A program made the translations under genes and the position numbers. The notes beneath the pieces are model-generated. The model was not told the origin of the DNA and ran no database searches. It worked only from the letters and a program-made list of their open reading frames with translations. A stretch of DNA of 64,000 bases, from the NCBI RefSeq assembly GCF_910592395.1, contig NC_088316.1, positions 2,602,001 to 2,666,000 on the forward strand, given 5' to 3'. Position 1 is the first letter of the stretch. Each line of letters opens with the position of its first letter. Below, piece after piece: positions 33,722-44,935 of this stretch. This stretch comes from Lineus longissimus (lineage: Eukaryota; Nemertea; Pilidiophora; Heteronemertea; Lineidae).

Positions 33722-35487
33722 TGTGGCTGAAAAGTATGATAATGAGAATACATGTAATACAAAGATGGATTGATCATAGCTATTTTACTGATGACATGAA
33801 TACATGTATAATGTCATTATTTTGTTTAAGCCACTGCAGGTGCTCAGCTACATATCTGTCTTAGTCAAACTCGATTTTACAACAACATGTGCATTTATGT
33901 ACATGTATATGTATAGCCAAAATGTCGATTTTTCAATCGGGTCTGTCTTTTTCGAATGAACCATTGAATGAATGAATGAAAAGCATTTATAGGCGGCGCC
34001 TTTCCATGAGCCTGATCAAGGTGCCACCCCGTTCAAAACCGAAAACATCATTCAGAGAAGTGCTTCTTAAAAAGCCACGTCTTTAACCATTAACAAGGCT
34101 TATCACCCCTTAAAAGAGGTGAATGGGTTTTAGTTGTAACGTTTTATCCATTGTTTTAACGGATGGCGAATAAAAATTTCCGATTTTGTTTTCTAGCTGA
34201 TCAAACGATTTTTCTCGAATTCTTGCCCATAAAAAGGGGCAGTGTCCTACTACACGTATAACAGATCCCTGTTCTGTACCATGTTTTTATTATCATTACT
34301 TTACAATTACATTGGATGTGTTCTGACGTTCACAAGTAACCAACATTCAACCTACCTGCTGTCCCAGTACATATACACCGTGTCTGGTGCCAAATGTGAC
34401 CCCAAGCAGCCAAACCGGGCGTATGTCGCACAGAATATGAGCCCAAATAACACCAGGATATAATCGGAAAAATTTATGCCCTTTTTTCTCTTTAAGGCAG
34501 ACAACAGTGAAATGAATCACCAGTCCGCCTCAACCCGTCGAGCTCACAGCAACGAGCGCCTGCTGTGACAGGTCACAATCATGTATGAAAATCACATAAT
34601 AATAAAAATAATTAATATACATGTACAATGTAATTACAATAATATATGAAATACACATACATATTATTATACTGTGTAGTCGCCATTTAGCCGTACAAAA
34701 GGCCTATTTTACGTGTGTTAGGCCTATGTGAAACAGACGAACCTCAACCGGCTAAATAGCGTCTACACAGTATAATAGGTACTTTGACTGAGATATGAAC
34801 ATCTACTCATACTTACTATTGTAACCCTACAAGACAATCTGTGGCGGGTGGTTGTCCCACCGAGATTGGCATCTCGCGGTTTATATTAATCCGACACATG
34901 ATACTAGTATTAGTATTTACGAGTATGCAATGAGTGTGAGTATACGTGTACATGTATAACATGAAGAAAATACATTCATGACATGTATGACATAAGTCTT
35001 TTATACAAGTATAAAAAATGTGCATGCATTTATAAACTTATTATGATGCAAAATAATTGCTTTTTTAATGGATTTGATCGCATTCATACCACTGACAATG
35101 ACTGATACTAACTCCATGTTTCATCACCCAATATGGCGATATATCTAATTGGGTCTACATCAGTCTGAAACCGTCTGTGTAGGTGCTTTAAGAAGTGCGT
35201 TGTCCCCCAGCACATGGGCATATAGGAGAGATATTAACACCAGTTTACAACATATAAACAATATTGTTCTTCATTTACCAGGCGTTTGCCATCTGATGAA
35301 CTTTCGTCATCAAGATGTCCCTCTATCTCCTGCATGGTCTTTGAAGAAGTCCATTCATTTCCAGTTCTGTTGTAGATTCGTCTTCCAGAAGTCCATTCAT
35401 CTCCACTTTTGTTGTAGATTCGTCTTTGAGAAGGCCATTCATCTCCTGTTCTGTTGTACATTCGTCTTCAAGAAGGCCCTTCATCTC
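33722..35487. repeat. Spacer between copies 4 and 5, longer form
   Basis: It differs from the first three spacers in the segment after TGTACCATGTTTTTA, which continues TTATCATTACTTTACAATTA in place of CAAGGACAATATATT. The same subtype occurs right of copies 7 and 9. It carries the retroposon tail at 33966-34084 and the hairpin at 34671-34771. Its left end holds untranslated remains of the copy 5 tail. Confidence 0.75.
33966..34084 (-). mobile_element. 3' tail of a LINE/SINE retroposon
   Basis: On the minus strand the segment reads GGAAAGGCGCCGCCTATAAATGC followed by TTTTCATTCATTCATTC. GGAAAGGCGC...ATAAATGC plus a short-tandem tail is typical of the 3' end of CR1/L2-type LINEs and the SINEs that share it. 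AACCATT occurs on both sides (33959-33965 and 34085-34091), and the empty paralogous sites have it once, so this is a clean 5'-truncated insertion with a 7 bp target duplication. Confidence 0.8.
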
Positions 35488-36710
35488 CTATTCTGTTGTA
35501 CATTCGTCTTCAAGAAGGCCCTTCATCTCCTGTTCTGTTGTACATTCGTCTTCAAGAAGGCCCTTCATCTCCTGTTCTGTTGTACATCCGTCTTCGAGAA
35601 GGCCCTTCATCTCCTGTTCTGTTGTACATTCGTCTTCAAGAAGGCCCTTCATCTCCTGTTCTACTGTTGTTTTTCTTTCATTCAAATATCGTCTGAAGCA
35701 ATACACTATAACCGCGCCTGTCACCAACACGGCGCCTGATATACTCAATGCATTCGGGATATCATGAAAGATTATGATCTGCATGACATATGCGATTGGT
35801 ATCTCAGACGTTCGGGCAATCGCCACTGCTGTAGCCGTGTCGTACCTCAGGGCTAATAGCATTGTAAATTCGTGAGCGTGGATGCAATTGTCCATAACCA
35901 CGGGGCAACCTCCCCCGTAAATCTCCACCTCTCGATTACTGAGACTATTGGGAGTCCACCTATGAAAATAAGCAAGTTGAACTGACAGACTATTATCGTT
36001 GGGTTGATATCTGTTAATTTCTTCCGAATGATATAATTAATGGCAAAGATTATGGTCGCCACGATTGCAAATATTGAAGCATAGATCCTTGGTAACTGAA
36101 GGCCACTGTCGTTGAAGGAGGTCTCGGAGCGATTACGACAGTCGAATGCTGTCAGGTTGGCGACGATATCAGTGCAGTTTTTATCATTGACACTGCCGTG
36201 TTGAATTATGCTTGTGTTGGAATAAAGAACGCCACCGTTCATTTGAAACAGCGTTTTAAGAAACGTTGGTTGAACAACGAAAATAACTCCTAACACCATT
36301 ACAACTGTTATTACAAAATCGAATATCCCGAATGGTTCTTTGAGAATGAAATATGCCAGGATTCCAATGATGACGGGAGCCGAATAAAATATTGCATTTA
36401 CATCACCAAAACTAAGGCGAAGCAGGGCGGCGAAATATAAGTAGTTGACGAAAATACTTGTCATTCCAAGTATCCAAGCGTATCGGTTTTTTAGTATGAT
36501 TGGCGGTTCCCCTTTTAGTAGTAGGTAGGCTGCCGCAAATATCACGGTCAGGTGCGACCTGATACATACAATCTCGGAGGACCCCATTCCTTCCACCTTC
36601 TTGAACAGAACGAGGCTGACAGAATACGATAGAGCTGACAGAGCCCCCAGTACAATTCCAAGGAATCTTGAAAGCTTCTGAAAACATCGGGCTGGTGATT
36701 GGCCTGACAT
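35488..36710 (-). pseudogene. SLC35G1-like DMT transporter, copy 5, 13 bp deletion
   Basis: Intact from the ATG (36710) through helix 7, then a 13 bp deletion at 35865/35866 (GACCTGGCCGAGC, present in copies 2-4 and 8, is absent) removes part of helix 8 and shifts the frame. The mutant protein would be 285 residues ending N-L-Q-C-Y. The downstream part remains open in the original frame (35928-35488) and carries four E-M-K-G-L-L signals before a TAG that replaces the CAG of a repeat unit. Further in-register units follow the stop. This is a clear pseudogene unless the deletion is an assembly error. Confidence 0.88.
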
Positions 36711-37273
36711 TGTAGCTGAAAAGTATGATAATGAGAATACATGTAATACAAAGATGGATTGATCATAGTTATTTTACTGATGACATGAATACATGTATAA
36801 TGTCATTATTTTGTTTTAGCCACTGCAGGTGCCCAGCTACATTGCTCTCTTAGTCAAACTCCATTTTACAACAACATGTACATTTATGTTCATGTACATG
36901 TATAGCCAAAATGTCGATTTTTCGATCGGGTCAGCCTTTTTCGAATGAACCATTATCAAGGCTTATCACCCCTTAAAAGAGGTGAATTGGTTTTAGTTGT
37001 AACGTTTTATCCATTGTTTTAACGGGTGGCGAAAAATTTCCGATTTTGTTTTCAAGCTGAAAAACGATTTTTTTTCTCGAATTCTCGCCCATAAAAAGAG
37101 GCAGTGTCCTACTACACGTATAACAGATCCCTGTTCTGTACCATGTTTTTACAAGGACAATATATTGGTTGTGTTCTGACGTTCACAAGTAACCAACATT
37201 CGACCTACCTGGTGTCCCAGTACATATACACACCGTGTCTGGTGCCAAATGTGACCCCAAACAGCCAAACCGG

Positions 37274-37445
37274 TGTAACATCTGTGGTTGTTTCCCATGT
37301 GTCAGTCTTTCTAAACAATAGGCAGCTAGAGAGACCACGACTTTTCAATAGGGGGGATACACAGAAAAACTTGTCAATCTATTTTTGAGCGTTCCCAAAC
37401 AATGAGGGGAAACACTCAAAAACAGAAACACTCAAAAACATTACA
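37274..37445 (+). mobile_element. 172 bp MITE at CCGG, second copy
   Basis: It starts TGTAACATCTGTGG and ends AACATTACA, between CCGG at 37270-37273 and 37446-37449. Empty spacers read AAACCGGCATATG, which proves insertion at CCGG with a 4 bp duplication. Confidence 0.9.
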
Positions 37446-37800
37446 CCGGCATATGTCGTAGAGAATATGAGCCCAAATATCACTAGGATATAATGGGAAA
37501 AATTGATGCCCGTTTTTTTTCTAAAGGCAGACAACAGTGAAATTGAACCACCAGTCCGCCTCAAACCGTCGAGCTCATAGCAAAGAGCGCCTGCTGTGAC
37601 AGGTCACAATTATGTATAGGAAAAGATATAATAAAAATTATGAAGAGAAAAAAAAAGACATTATTATACATATTATTATACAGCGTAGACGCTACTTAGC
37701 CGGATGAGAGGCGCCTGTACAAAAGGCCTGTTTTATGTGTAGTAGGCCTATGTGAAACAGACGAACCTCAACCGGCTAAATAGCGTCTACACAGTATATT

Positions 37801-37920
37801 AGTGAGGTTTCGCAACCGCCCGGTTAGGCCCTTCGACGACGTTTATCTATTGTTCAGGTAAACTCACACAATAGATAAACGTCGTCGTAGGGCCTAAACG
37901 GGTCGTTGCGAAACCTCACT
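37801..37920. mobile_element. 120 bp palindromic MITE, second copy
   Basis: It differs from the 26257-26376 copy by one base (CCGGTTAGGCC versus CCGGTTATGCC) and sits at the same position of the spacer, directly right of the conserved hairpin. The intervening spacers lack it. Confidence 0.9.
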
Positions 37921-38206
37921 ATTATAGGTACTTTGACTGAGATATGAACATATTTCTACTTATACTTACTATTGTAACCCTGCAAGCTATTCTGTGGCGG
38001 GTGGTTCTCCCACCGAGGTTGGCATCTCGCGGTTTATATTAATCCGACACATGATACTAGTATTAGTATTTACGACAGTATGCAATAAGTGTGAGTATAC
38101 GTGAACATGTATAATATGAAGAAAATACATTCATGACATGTATGACATAAGTCTTTTATACAAGTATATGTCAGGTGCCAAATGTGACCCCAAACAGCCA
38201 AACCGG

Positions 38207-38362
38207 TGTAACATCTGTGGTTGTTTCCCATGTGTCAGTCTTTCCAAACAATAGGCAGCTAGAGAGACCACGACTTTTCAATAGGGGGGATACACAGAAA
38301 AACTTGTCAATCTATTTTTGAGCGTTCCCAAACAATGAGGGGGAACACTCAAAAACATTACA
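38207..38362 (+). mobile_element. 156 bp MITE at CCGG, third copy
   Basis: Near-identical to 37274-37445 but lacking one AAACAGAAACACTCAA segment near its right end. It was duplicated together with the surrounding spacer rather than by a new transposition, since the flanks match as well. Confidence 0.9.
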
Positions 38363-39268
38363 CCGGCATATGTCGTAGAGAATATGAGCCCAAAATCACT
38401 AGGATATAATGGGAAAAATCGATGCCCGTTTTTCTCTAAAAGCAGACAACAGTGAAATGAACCACCAGTCCGCCTCAACCCGTCGAGCTCATAGCAAAGA
38501 GCGCCTGCTGTGACAGGTCACAATTATGTATAGGAAAAGATATAATAAAAATTATGAAGAGAAAAAAAAAGACATTATTATACATATTATCATACTGTGT
38601 AGTCGCCATTTAGCCGGTTGAGGGGCGCCTGTACATAAGGCCTATTTTATGTGTAGTGGACCTATGTGAAACAGACGAACCGAAACCGGCTGAATAGCGT
38701 CTACACAGTATATTATAGGTACTTTGACTTTGTGATATGAACATATTTCTACTCATACTTGCTATTGTAACCCTACAAGATATTCTGTGGCGGGTGGTTC
38801 TCCCACCGAGGTTGGCATCTCGCGGTTTATATTAATCCGACACATGATACTAGTATTAGTATTTGCGAGTATGCAATGAGTGTGAGTACACGTGTACATG
38901 TACAATAGCAAGAAAATACATTCATGACATGTATGACATAAGTCTTTTATACAAGTATAAAAAATTTGCATGCATTTATAAACTAACTATGGTGCAAAAT
39001 AGTTGCTTTTTTAATGGATTTGATCGCATTCATACCACTGACAATGACTGATACTAACTCCATGTTTCATCACCCAATATGCCGATATATCTAATTGGGT
39101 CTACATCAATCTGAAACCGTCTGTGTAGGTGTTTTAAGAAGTGCGTTGTCCACCAGCACATGGGCATATAGGAGAGATATTAACACCAGTTTACAAAATA
39201 TAAACACTATTGTTCTTCATTTACCAGGCGTTTGCCATCTGATGAACTTTCGTCATCAAGATGTCCCT

Positions 39269-40543
39269 CTATCTCCTGCATGGTCTTTGAAGAAGTCCAT
39301 TCATTTCCAGTTCTGTTGTAGATTCGTCTTCCAGAAGTTCATTCATCTCCACTTCTGTTGTAGATTCGTCTTCGAGAAGGCCATTCATCTCCTGTTCTGT
39401 TGTACATCCGTCTTCAAGAAGGCCCTTCATCTCCTGTTCTGTTGTACATTCGTCTTCAAGAAGGCCCTTCATCTCCTGTTCTACTGTTGTTTTTCTTTCA
39501 TTCAAATATCGTCTGAAGCAATACACTATAACCGCGCCTGTCACCAACACGGCGCCTGATATACTCAATGCATTCGGGATATCATGAAAGATTATGATCT
39601 GCATGACATATGCGATTGGTATCTCAGACGTTCGGGCAATCGCCACTGCTGTAGCCGTGTCGTACCTCAGGGCTAACTGATATAAGACCTGGCCGAACAG
39701 ATTCGTGACCGTGGATGCAATTGTCCATAACCACGGGGCAACCTCTCCCGGAAATCTCCACCTCTCGATTACTGAGACTATTGGGAGTCCACCTATGAAA
39801 ATAACCAAGTTGAACTGACAGACTATTATCGTTGGGTTGATATATGTTAATTTCTTCCGAATGATATAATTAATGGCAAAGATTATGGTCGCCACGATTG
39901 CAAATATTGAAGCATAGATCCTTGGTAACTGAAAGCCACTGTCGTTGAAGGAGGTCTCGGAGCGATTACGACAGTCGAATGCTGTCAAGTTGGCGACGAT
40001 ATCAGTGCAGTTTTTATCATTGACACTGCCGTTTTGAATTGCGCTTGTGTTGGAATAAAGAAAGCCTCCGTTCATATGAAACAGCGTTTTAAGAAACGTT
40101 GGTTGAACAACGAAAATAACTCCTAACACCATTACAACTGTTATTACAAAATCGAATATCCCGAATGGTTCTTTGAGAATGAAATATGCCAGGATTCCAA
40201 TGATGACGGGAGACGAATAAAATATTGCATTTACATCACCAAAACTAAGGCGAAGCAGGGCGGCGAAATATAAGTAGTTGACGAAAATACTTGTCATTCC
40301 AAGTATCCAAGCATATCGGTTTTTTAGTATGATTGGCGGTTCCCCTTTTAGTAGTAGGTAGGCTGCCGCAAATATCACGGTCACGAGCGACCTGATACAT
40401 ACAATCTCGGAGGACCCCATTCCTTCCACCTTCTTGAACAGAACGAGGCTGACAGAATACGATAGAGCTGACAGAGCCCCCAGTACAATTCCAAGGAATC
40501 TTAGAAGCTTCTGAAAACAACGGGCTGGTGATTGGCCTGACAT
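39269..40543 (-). CDS. SLC35G1-like DMT transporter, copy 6 (424 aa)
   Basis: Intact frame, five-signal tail ending Q-R-P-C-R-R, with one unit reading L-L-E-D-G-C. It is a mosaic: helix 6 is the I-I-F-A-I-N-Y type of copies 2-5 and 8, while helix 8 is the L-F-G-Q-V-L-Y-Q-L-A type of copies 7, 9 and 10, and the lumenal loop (F-L-Y-S-N-T-S-A-I-Q-N-G) is shared only with copy 7. This indicates gene conversion or unequal exchange inside the coding region. Private changes are K-L-L-R-F near the N-terminus and K-L-T-Y-I-N-P after helix 6. Confidence 0.88.
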   Translation of the reverse strand: MSGQSPARCFQKLLRFLGIVLGALSALSYSVSLVLFKKVEGMGSSEIVCIRSLVTVIFAAAYLLLKGEPPIILKNRYAWILGMTSIFVNYLYFAALLRLSFGDVNAIFYSSPVIIGILAYFILKEPFGIFDFVITVVMVLGVIFVVQPTFLKTLFHMNGGFLYSNTSAIQNGSVNDKNCTDIVANLTAFDCRNRSETSFNDSGFQLPRIYASIFAIVATIIFAINYIIRKKLTYINPTIIVCQFNLVIFIGGLPIVSVIERWRFPGEVAPWLWTIASTVTNLFGQVLYQLALRYDTATAVAIARTSEIPIAYVMQIIIFHDIPNALSISGAVLVTGAVIVYCFRRYLNERKTTVEQEMKGLLEDECTTEQEMKGLLEDGCTTEQEMNGLLEDESTTEVEMNELLEDESTTELEMNGLLQRPCRR

Positions 40544-41999
40544 TGTGGCTGAAAAGTATGATAATGAGAATACATGTAATACAAAGATGGATTGATCATA
40601 GCTATTTTACTGATGACATGAATACATGTATAATGTCATTATTTTGTTTTAGCCACTGCAGGTGCCCAGCTACATTGCTCTCTTAGTCAAACTCCATTTT
40701 ACAACAACATGTACATTTATGTTCATCTACATGTATAGCCAAAATGTCGATTTTTCGATCGGGTCAGCCTTTTTCGAATGAACCATTATCAAGGCTTATC
40801 ACCCCTTAAAAGAGGTGAATGGGTTTTAGTTGTAACGTTTTATCCATTGTTTTAACGGATGGGGAATAATTTCCGATTTTGTTTTCAAGCTGAAAAAACG
40901 ATTTTTCTCGAATTCTCGCCCATAAAAAGGGGCAGTTTCCTACTACACGTATAACAGATCCCTGTTCTGTACCATGTTTTTACAATATATTGGTTGTGTT
41001 CTGACGTTCACAAGTAACCAACATTCGACCTACCTGCTGTCTTAGTACATACACACCGTGTCTGGTGCCAAATGTGACCCCAAACAGCCAAACCGGCATA
41101 TGTCGCAGAGAATATGAGCCCAAATATCACTAGGATATAATGGGAAAAATTGATGCCCGTTTTTCTCTAAAAGCAGACAACAGTGAAATGAACCACCAGT
41201 CCCCCTCAACCCGTCGAGCTCATAGCAAAGAGCGCCTGCTGTGACAGGTCACAATTATGTATAGGAAAAGATATGATAAAAATTATGAAGAGAAAAAAAA
41301 AGACATTCATATACATATTATCATACTGTGTAGTCGCCATTTAGCCGGTTGAGGGGCGCCTGTACATAAGGCCTATTTTATGTGTAGTGGACATATGTGA
41401 AACAGACGAACCGAAACCGGCTGAATAGCGTCTACACAGTATATTATAGGTACTTTGACTTTGAGATATGAACATATTTCTACTCATACTTGCTATTGTA
41501 ACCCTACAAGATATTCTGTGGAGGGTGGTTCTCCCATCGAGGTTGGCATCTCGCGGTTTATATTAATCCGACACATGATACTAGTATTAGTATTTGCGAG
41601 TATGCAATGAGTGTGAGTACACGTGTACATGTACAATAGCAAGAAAATACATTCATGACATGTATGACATCAGTCTTTTATACAAGTATAAAAAATGTGC
41701 ATGCATTTATAAACTAACTATGGTGCAAAATAATTGCTTTTTTAATGGATTTGATCGCATTCATACCACTGACAATGACTGATGCTAACTCCATGTTTCA
41801 TCACCGAATATGCCGATATATCTAATTAGGTCTACATCAGTCTGAAACCGTCTGTGTAGGTGTTTTAAGAAGTGCGTTGTCCACCAGCACATGGGCATAT
41901 AGAAGAGATATTAACACCAGTTTACAAAATATAAACACTATTGTTCTTCATTTACCAGGCGTTTGCCATCTGATGAACTTTCGTCATCAAGATGTCCCT
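40544..41999. repeat. Spacer between copies 6 and 7
   Basis: Basic spacer without extra insertions, hairpin at 41325-41440. The hairpin variant here (AGCCGGTTGAGGGGCGCCTG) matches that of the second half of the copy 5-6 spacer. Confidence 0.78.
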
Positions 42000-43274
42000 C
42001 TATCTCCTGCATGGTCTTTGAAAAGGTCCATTCATTTCCAGTTCTGTTGTAGATTCGTCTTCCAGAAGTTCATTCATCTCCACTTCTGTTGTAGATTCGT
42101 CTTCGAGAAGGCCATTCATCTCCTGTTCTGTTGTACATTCGTCTTCAAGAAGGCCCTTCATCTCCTGTTCTGTTGTACATTCGTCTTCAAGAAGGCCCTT
42201 CATCTCCTGTTCTACTGTTGTTTTTCTTTCATTCAAATATCGTCTGAAGCAATACACTATAACCGCGCCTGTCACCAACACGGCGCCTGATATACTCAAT
42301 GCATTCGGGATATCATGAAAGATTATGATCTGCATGACATATGCGATTGGTATCTCAGACGTTCGGGCAATCGCCACTGCTGTAGCCGTGTCGTACCTCA
42401 GGGCTAACTGATATAAGACCTGGCCGAACAGATTCGTGACCGTGGATGCAATTGTCCATAACCACGGGGCAACCTCTCCCGGAAATCTCCACCTCTCGAT
42501 TACTGAGACTATTGGGAGTCCACCTATGAAAATAACCAAGTTGAAATGACAGACTATTATCGTTGGGTTGATATCTGTTAATTTCTTCTGAATGATATAA
42601 TTAACGGCAGAGGTTATGGTCGCCACGATTGCAAATATTGAAGCATAGATCCTTGGTAACTGAAGGCCACTGTCGCTGAAGAAGGTCTCGGAGCGATTAC
42701 GACAGTCGAATGCTGTCAAGTTGGCGACGATATCAGTGCAGTTTTTATCATTGACACTGCCGTTTTGAATTGCGCTTGTGTTGGAATAAAGAAAGCCTCC
42801 GTTCATATGAAACAGCGTTTTAAGAAACGTTGGTTGAACAACGAAAATAACTCCTAACACCATTACAACTGTTATTACAAAATCGAATATCCCGAATGGT
42901 TCTTTGAGAATGAAATATGCCAGGATTCCAATGATGACGGGAGACGAATACAATATTGCATTTACATCACCAAAACTAAGGCGAAGCAGGGCTGCGAAAT
43001 ATAAGTAGTTTCCGAAAATACTTGTCATTCCAAGTATCCAAGCATATCGGTTTTTTAGTATGATTGGCGGTTCCCCTTTTAGTAGTAGGTAGGCTGCCGC
43101 AAATATCACGGTCACGAGCGATCTGATACATACAATCTCGGAGGACCCCATTCCTTCCACCTTCTTGAACAGAACGAGGCTGACAGAATACAATAGAGCT
43201 GACAGAGCCCCCAGTACAATTCCAAAGAATCTTGAAAGCTTCTGAAAACATCGGGCTGGTGATTGGCCTGACAT
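42000..43274 (-). CDS. SLC35G1-like DMT transporter, copy 7 (424 aa)
   Basis: Intact ten-helix protein. It belongs to the second subtype: R-F-F-G at the start of helix 1, L-L-Y-S-V-S, T-S-A-V-N-Y-I-I-Q-K-K in helix 6 and L-F-G-Q-V-L-Y-Q-L-A in helix 8. The tail has four intact signals; in the last unit M-N-G-L-L became M-N-G-P-F, so the fifth dileucine is lost while the Q-R-P-C-R-R end is kept. In the lumenal loop S-F-N-D-S is changed to F-F-S-D-S, which removes one N-x-S site. Confidence 0.88.
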   Translation of the reverse strand: MSGQSPARCFQKLSRFFGIVLGALSALLYSVSLVLFKKVEGMGSSEIVCIRSLVTVIFAAAYLLLKGEPPIILKNRYAWILGMTSIFGNYLYFAALLRLSFGDVNAILYSSPVIIGILAYFILKEPFGIFDFVITVVMVLGVIFVVQPTFLKTLFHMNGGFLYSNTSAIQNGSVNDKNCTDIVANLTAFDCRNRSETFFSDSGLQLPRIYASIFAIVATITSAVNYIIQKKLTDINPTIIVCHFNLVIFIGGLPIVSVIERWRFPGEVAPWLWTIASTVTNLFGQVLYQLALRYDTATAVAIARTSEIPIAYVMQIIIFHDIPNALSISGAVLVTGAVIVYCFRRYLNERKTTVEQEMKGLLEDECTTEQEMKGLLEDECTTEQEMNGLLEDESTTEVEMNELLEDESTTELEMNGPFQRPCRR

Positions 43275-44935
43275 TGTAGCTGAAAAGTATGATAATGAGA
43301 ATACATGTAATACAAAGATGGATTGATCATAGCTATTTTACTGATGACATGAATACATGTATAATGTCATTATTTTGTTTTAGCAACTGTAGGTGCTCAG
43401 CTATATTGCTCTCTTAGTCAAACTCCATTTTACAACAACATGTACATTTATGTACATGTACATGTATAGCCAAAATGTCGATTTTTCAATCGGGTCTGTC
43501 TTTTTCGAATGAACCATTATCAAGGCTTATCACCCCTTAAAAGAAGTGAATGGGTTTTAGTTGTAACGTTTTATCCATTGTTTTAACGGATGGCAAATAA
43601 TTTCCGATTTTGTTTTCCAGCTGATCAAACGATTTTTCTCGAATTCTCCCCCCATAAAAAGGGGCAGTGTCCTACTACACGTATAACAGATCCCTGTTCT
43701 GTACCATGTTTTTATTATCATTACTTTATAATCACATTGGATGTGTTCTGACGTTCACAAGTAACCAACATTCGACCTACCTGCTGTCCCAGTACATATA
43801 CACCGTGTCTGGTGCCAAATGTGACCCCTCACAGCCAAACCGGGCGTATGTTGCACAGAATATGAGCCCAAATAACACCAGGATATAATCGGAAAAATTG
43901 ATGCCCGTTTTTCTCTTTAAGGCAGACAACAGTGAAATGAATCACCAGTCCGCCTCAACCCGTCGAGCTCATAGCAACGAGCGCCTGCTGTGACAGGTCA
44001 CAATCATGTATGAAAAACACATAATAATAAAAATAATAATTATAATTACAATAATATATGAAATACACATACATATTATTATACTGTGTAGTCGCCATTT
44101 AGCCGGTTGAGGGGCGCCTGTACAAAAGGCCTATTTTACGTGTGTTAGGCCTATGTGAAACAGACGAACCTCAACCGGTTAAATAGCGTCTACACAGTAT
44201 AATAGGTACTTTGACTGAGATATGAACATCTACTCATACTTACTATTGTAACCCTACAAGACAATCTGTGGCGGGTGGTTGTCCCGCCGAGATTGGCATC
44301 CCGCGATTTCGCATTCTGCATCTCGCGGTTTATATTAATCCGACACATGATACTAGTATTAGTATTTGCGAGTATGCAATGAGTGTGAGTATACGTGTAC
44401 ATGTATATAATATCAAGAAAATACATTTATGACATGTATGACATACTTCTTTTATGCAAGTTAAAAATTTGCATACATTTATGAACTAGTTATGATGCGA
44501 AATAATTGCTTTTTTGATGGATTTGATCGCATCATACCACTGACAATGACTGATACTAACTTCATGTTTCATCACCCAATATGCCGATATACCTGATTCG
44601 GTCTATATCAGTCTGAAACCGTCTGTGTAGGTGTTTTAAGAAGTGCGTTGTCCACCAGCACATGGGCATATAGGAGAGATACTAACACCAGTTTACAAAA
44701 CATAAACACTATTGTTCTTCATTTACCAGGCGTTTGCCATCTGATGAACTTTCGTCATCAAGAAGTCCCTCTATCTCCTGCATGGTCTTTGAAGAAGTCA
44801 TTTCATCTCCTGTTCTGTTGTACATTTGTCATCAAGAAGTCCATTCATCTCCTGTTCTGTTGTACATTCGTCTTCGAGAAGTCCATTCATCTCCTGTTCT
44901 GTTGTACATTCGTCTTCAAGAAGTCATTTCATCTC
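43275..44935. repeat. Spacer between copies 7 and 8
   Basis: Longer subtype (TTATCATTACTTTATAATCA). It has the most complete conserved hairpin, at 44083-44199. Left of it, 44307-44327 holds an extra CCCGCGATTTCGCATTCTGC shared only with the copy 9-10 spacer. The 44790-44935 end contains untranslated tail units of copy 8. Confidence 0.78.
44083..44199. mobile_element. Conserved spacer hairpin (MITE-like), best copy
   Basis: Imperfect inverted repeat of about 30 bp: the left arm starts ACTGTGTAGTCGCCATTTAG then CCGGTTGAGG; the right arm has CCTCAACCGGTTAAATAGCG then TCTACACAGT. TA lies on both sides. Further copies are at 26136-26251, 29039-29154, 31778-31892, 34671-34771, 37680-37795, 38593-38709, 41325-41440, 52015-52123 and 57203-57319, one per spacer and two in the duplicated spacer. 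The right arm is conserved almost base for base while the left arm varies. It probably began as a Tc1/mariner-type MITE before the array expanded. Confidence 0.85.

Larger units (their letters stand above)
36711..39268. repeat. Spacer between copies 5 and 6, internally duplicated
   Basis: About 1.1 kb longer than the basic spacer. The block beginning GGTGCCAAATGTGACCCCAA is present at about 37238 and again at 38173, each followed by a CCGG-site MITE and a hairpin (37680-37795 and 38593-38709). Only the first half has the 120 bp palindrome (37801-37920). The join near 38167 lies in TACAAGTATATGTCAGGTGCC, where other spacers continue AAGTATAAAAAATGTGC. Confidence 0.85.
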
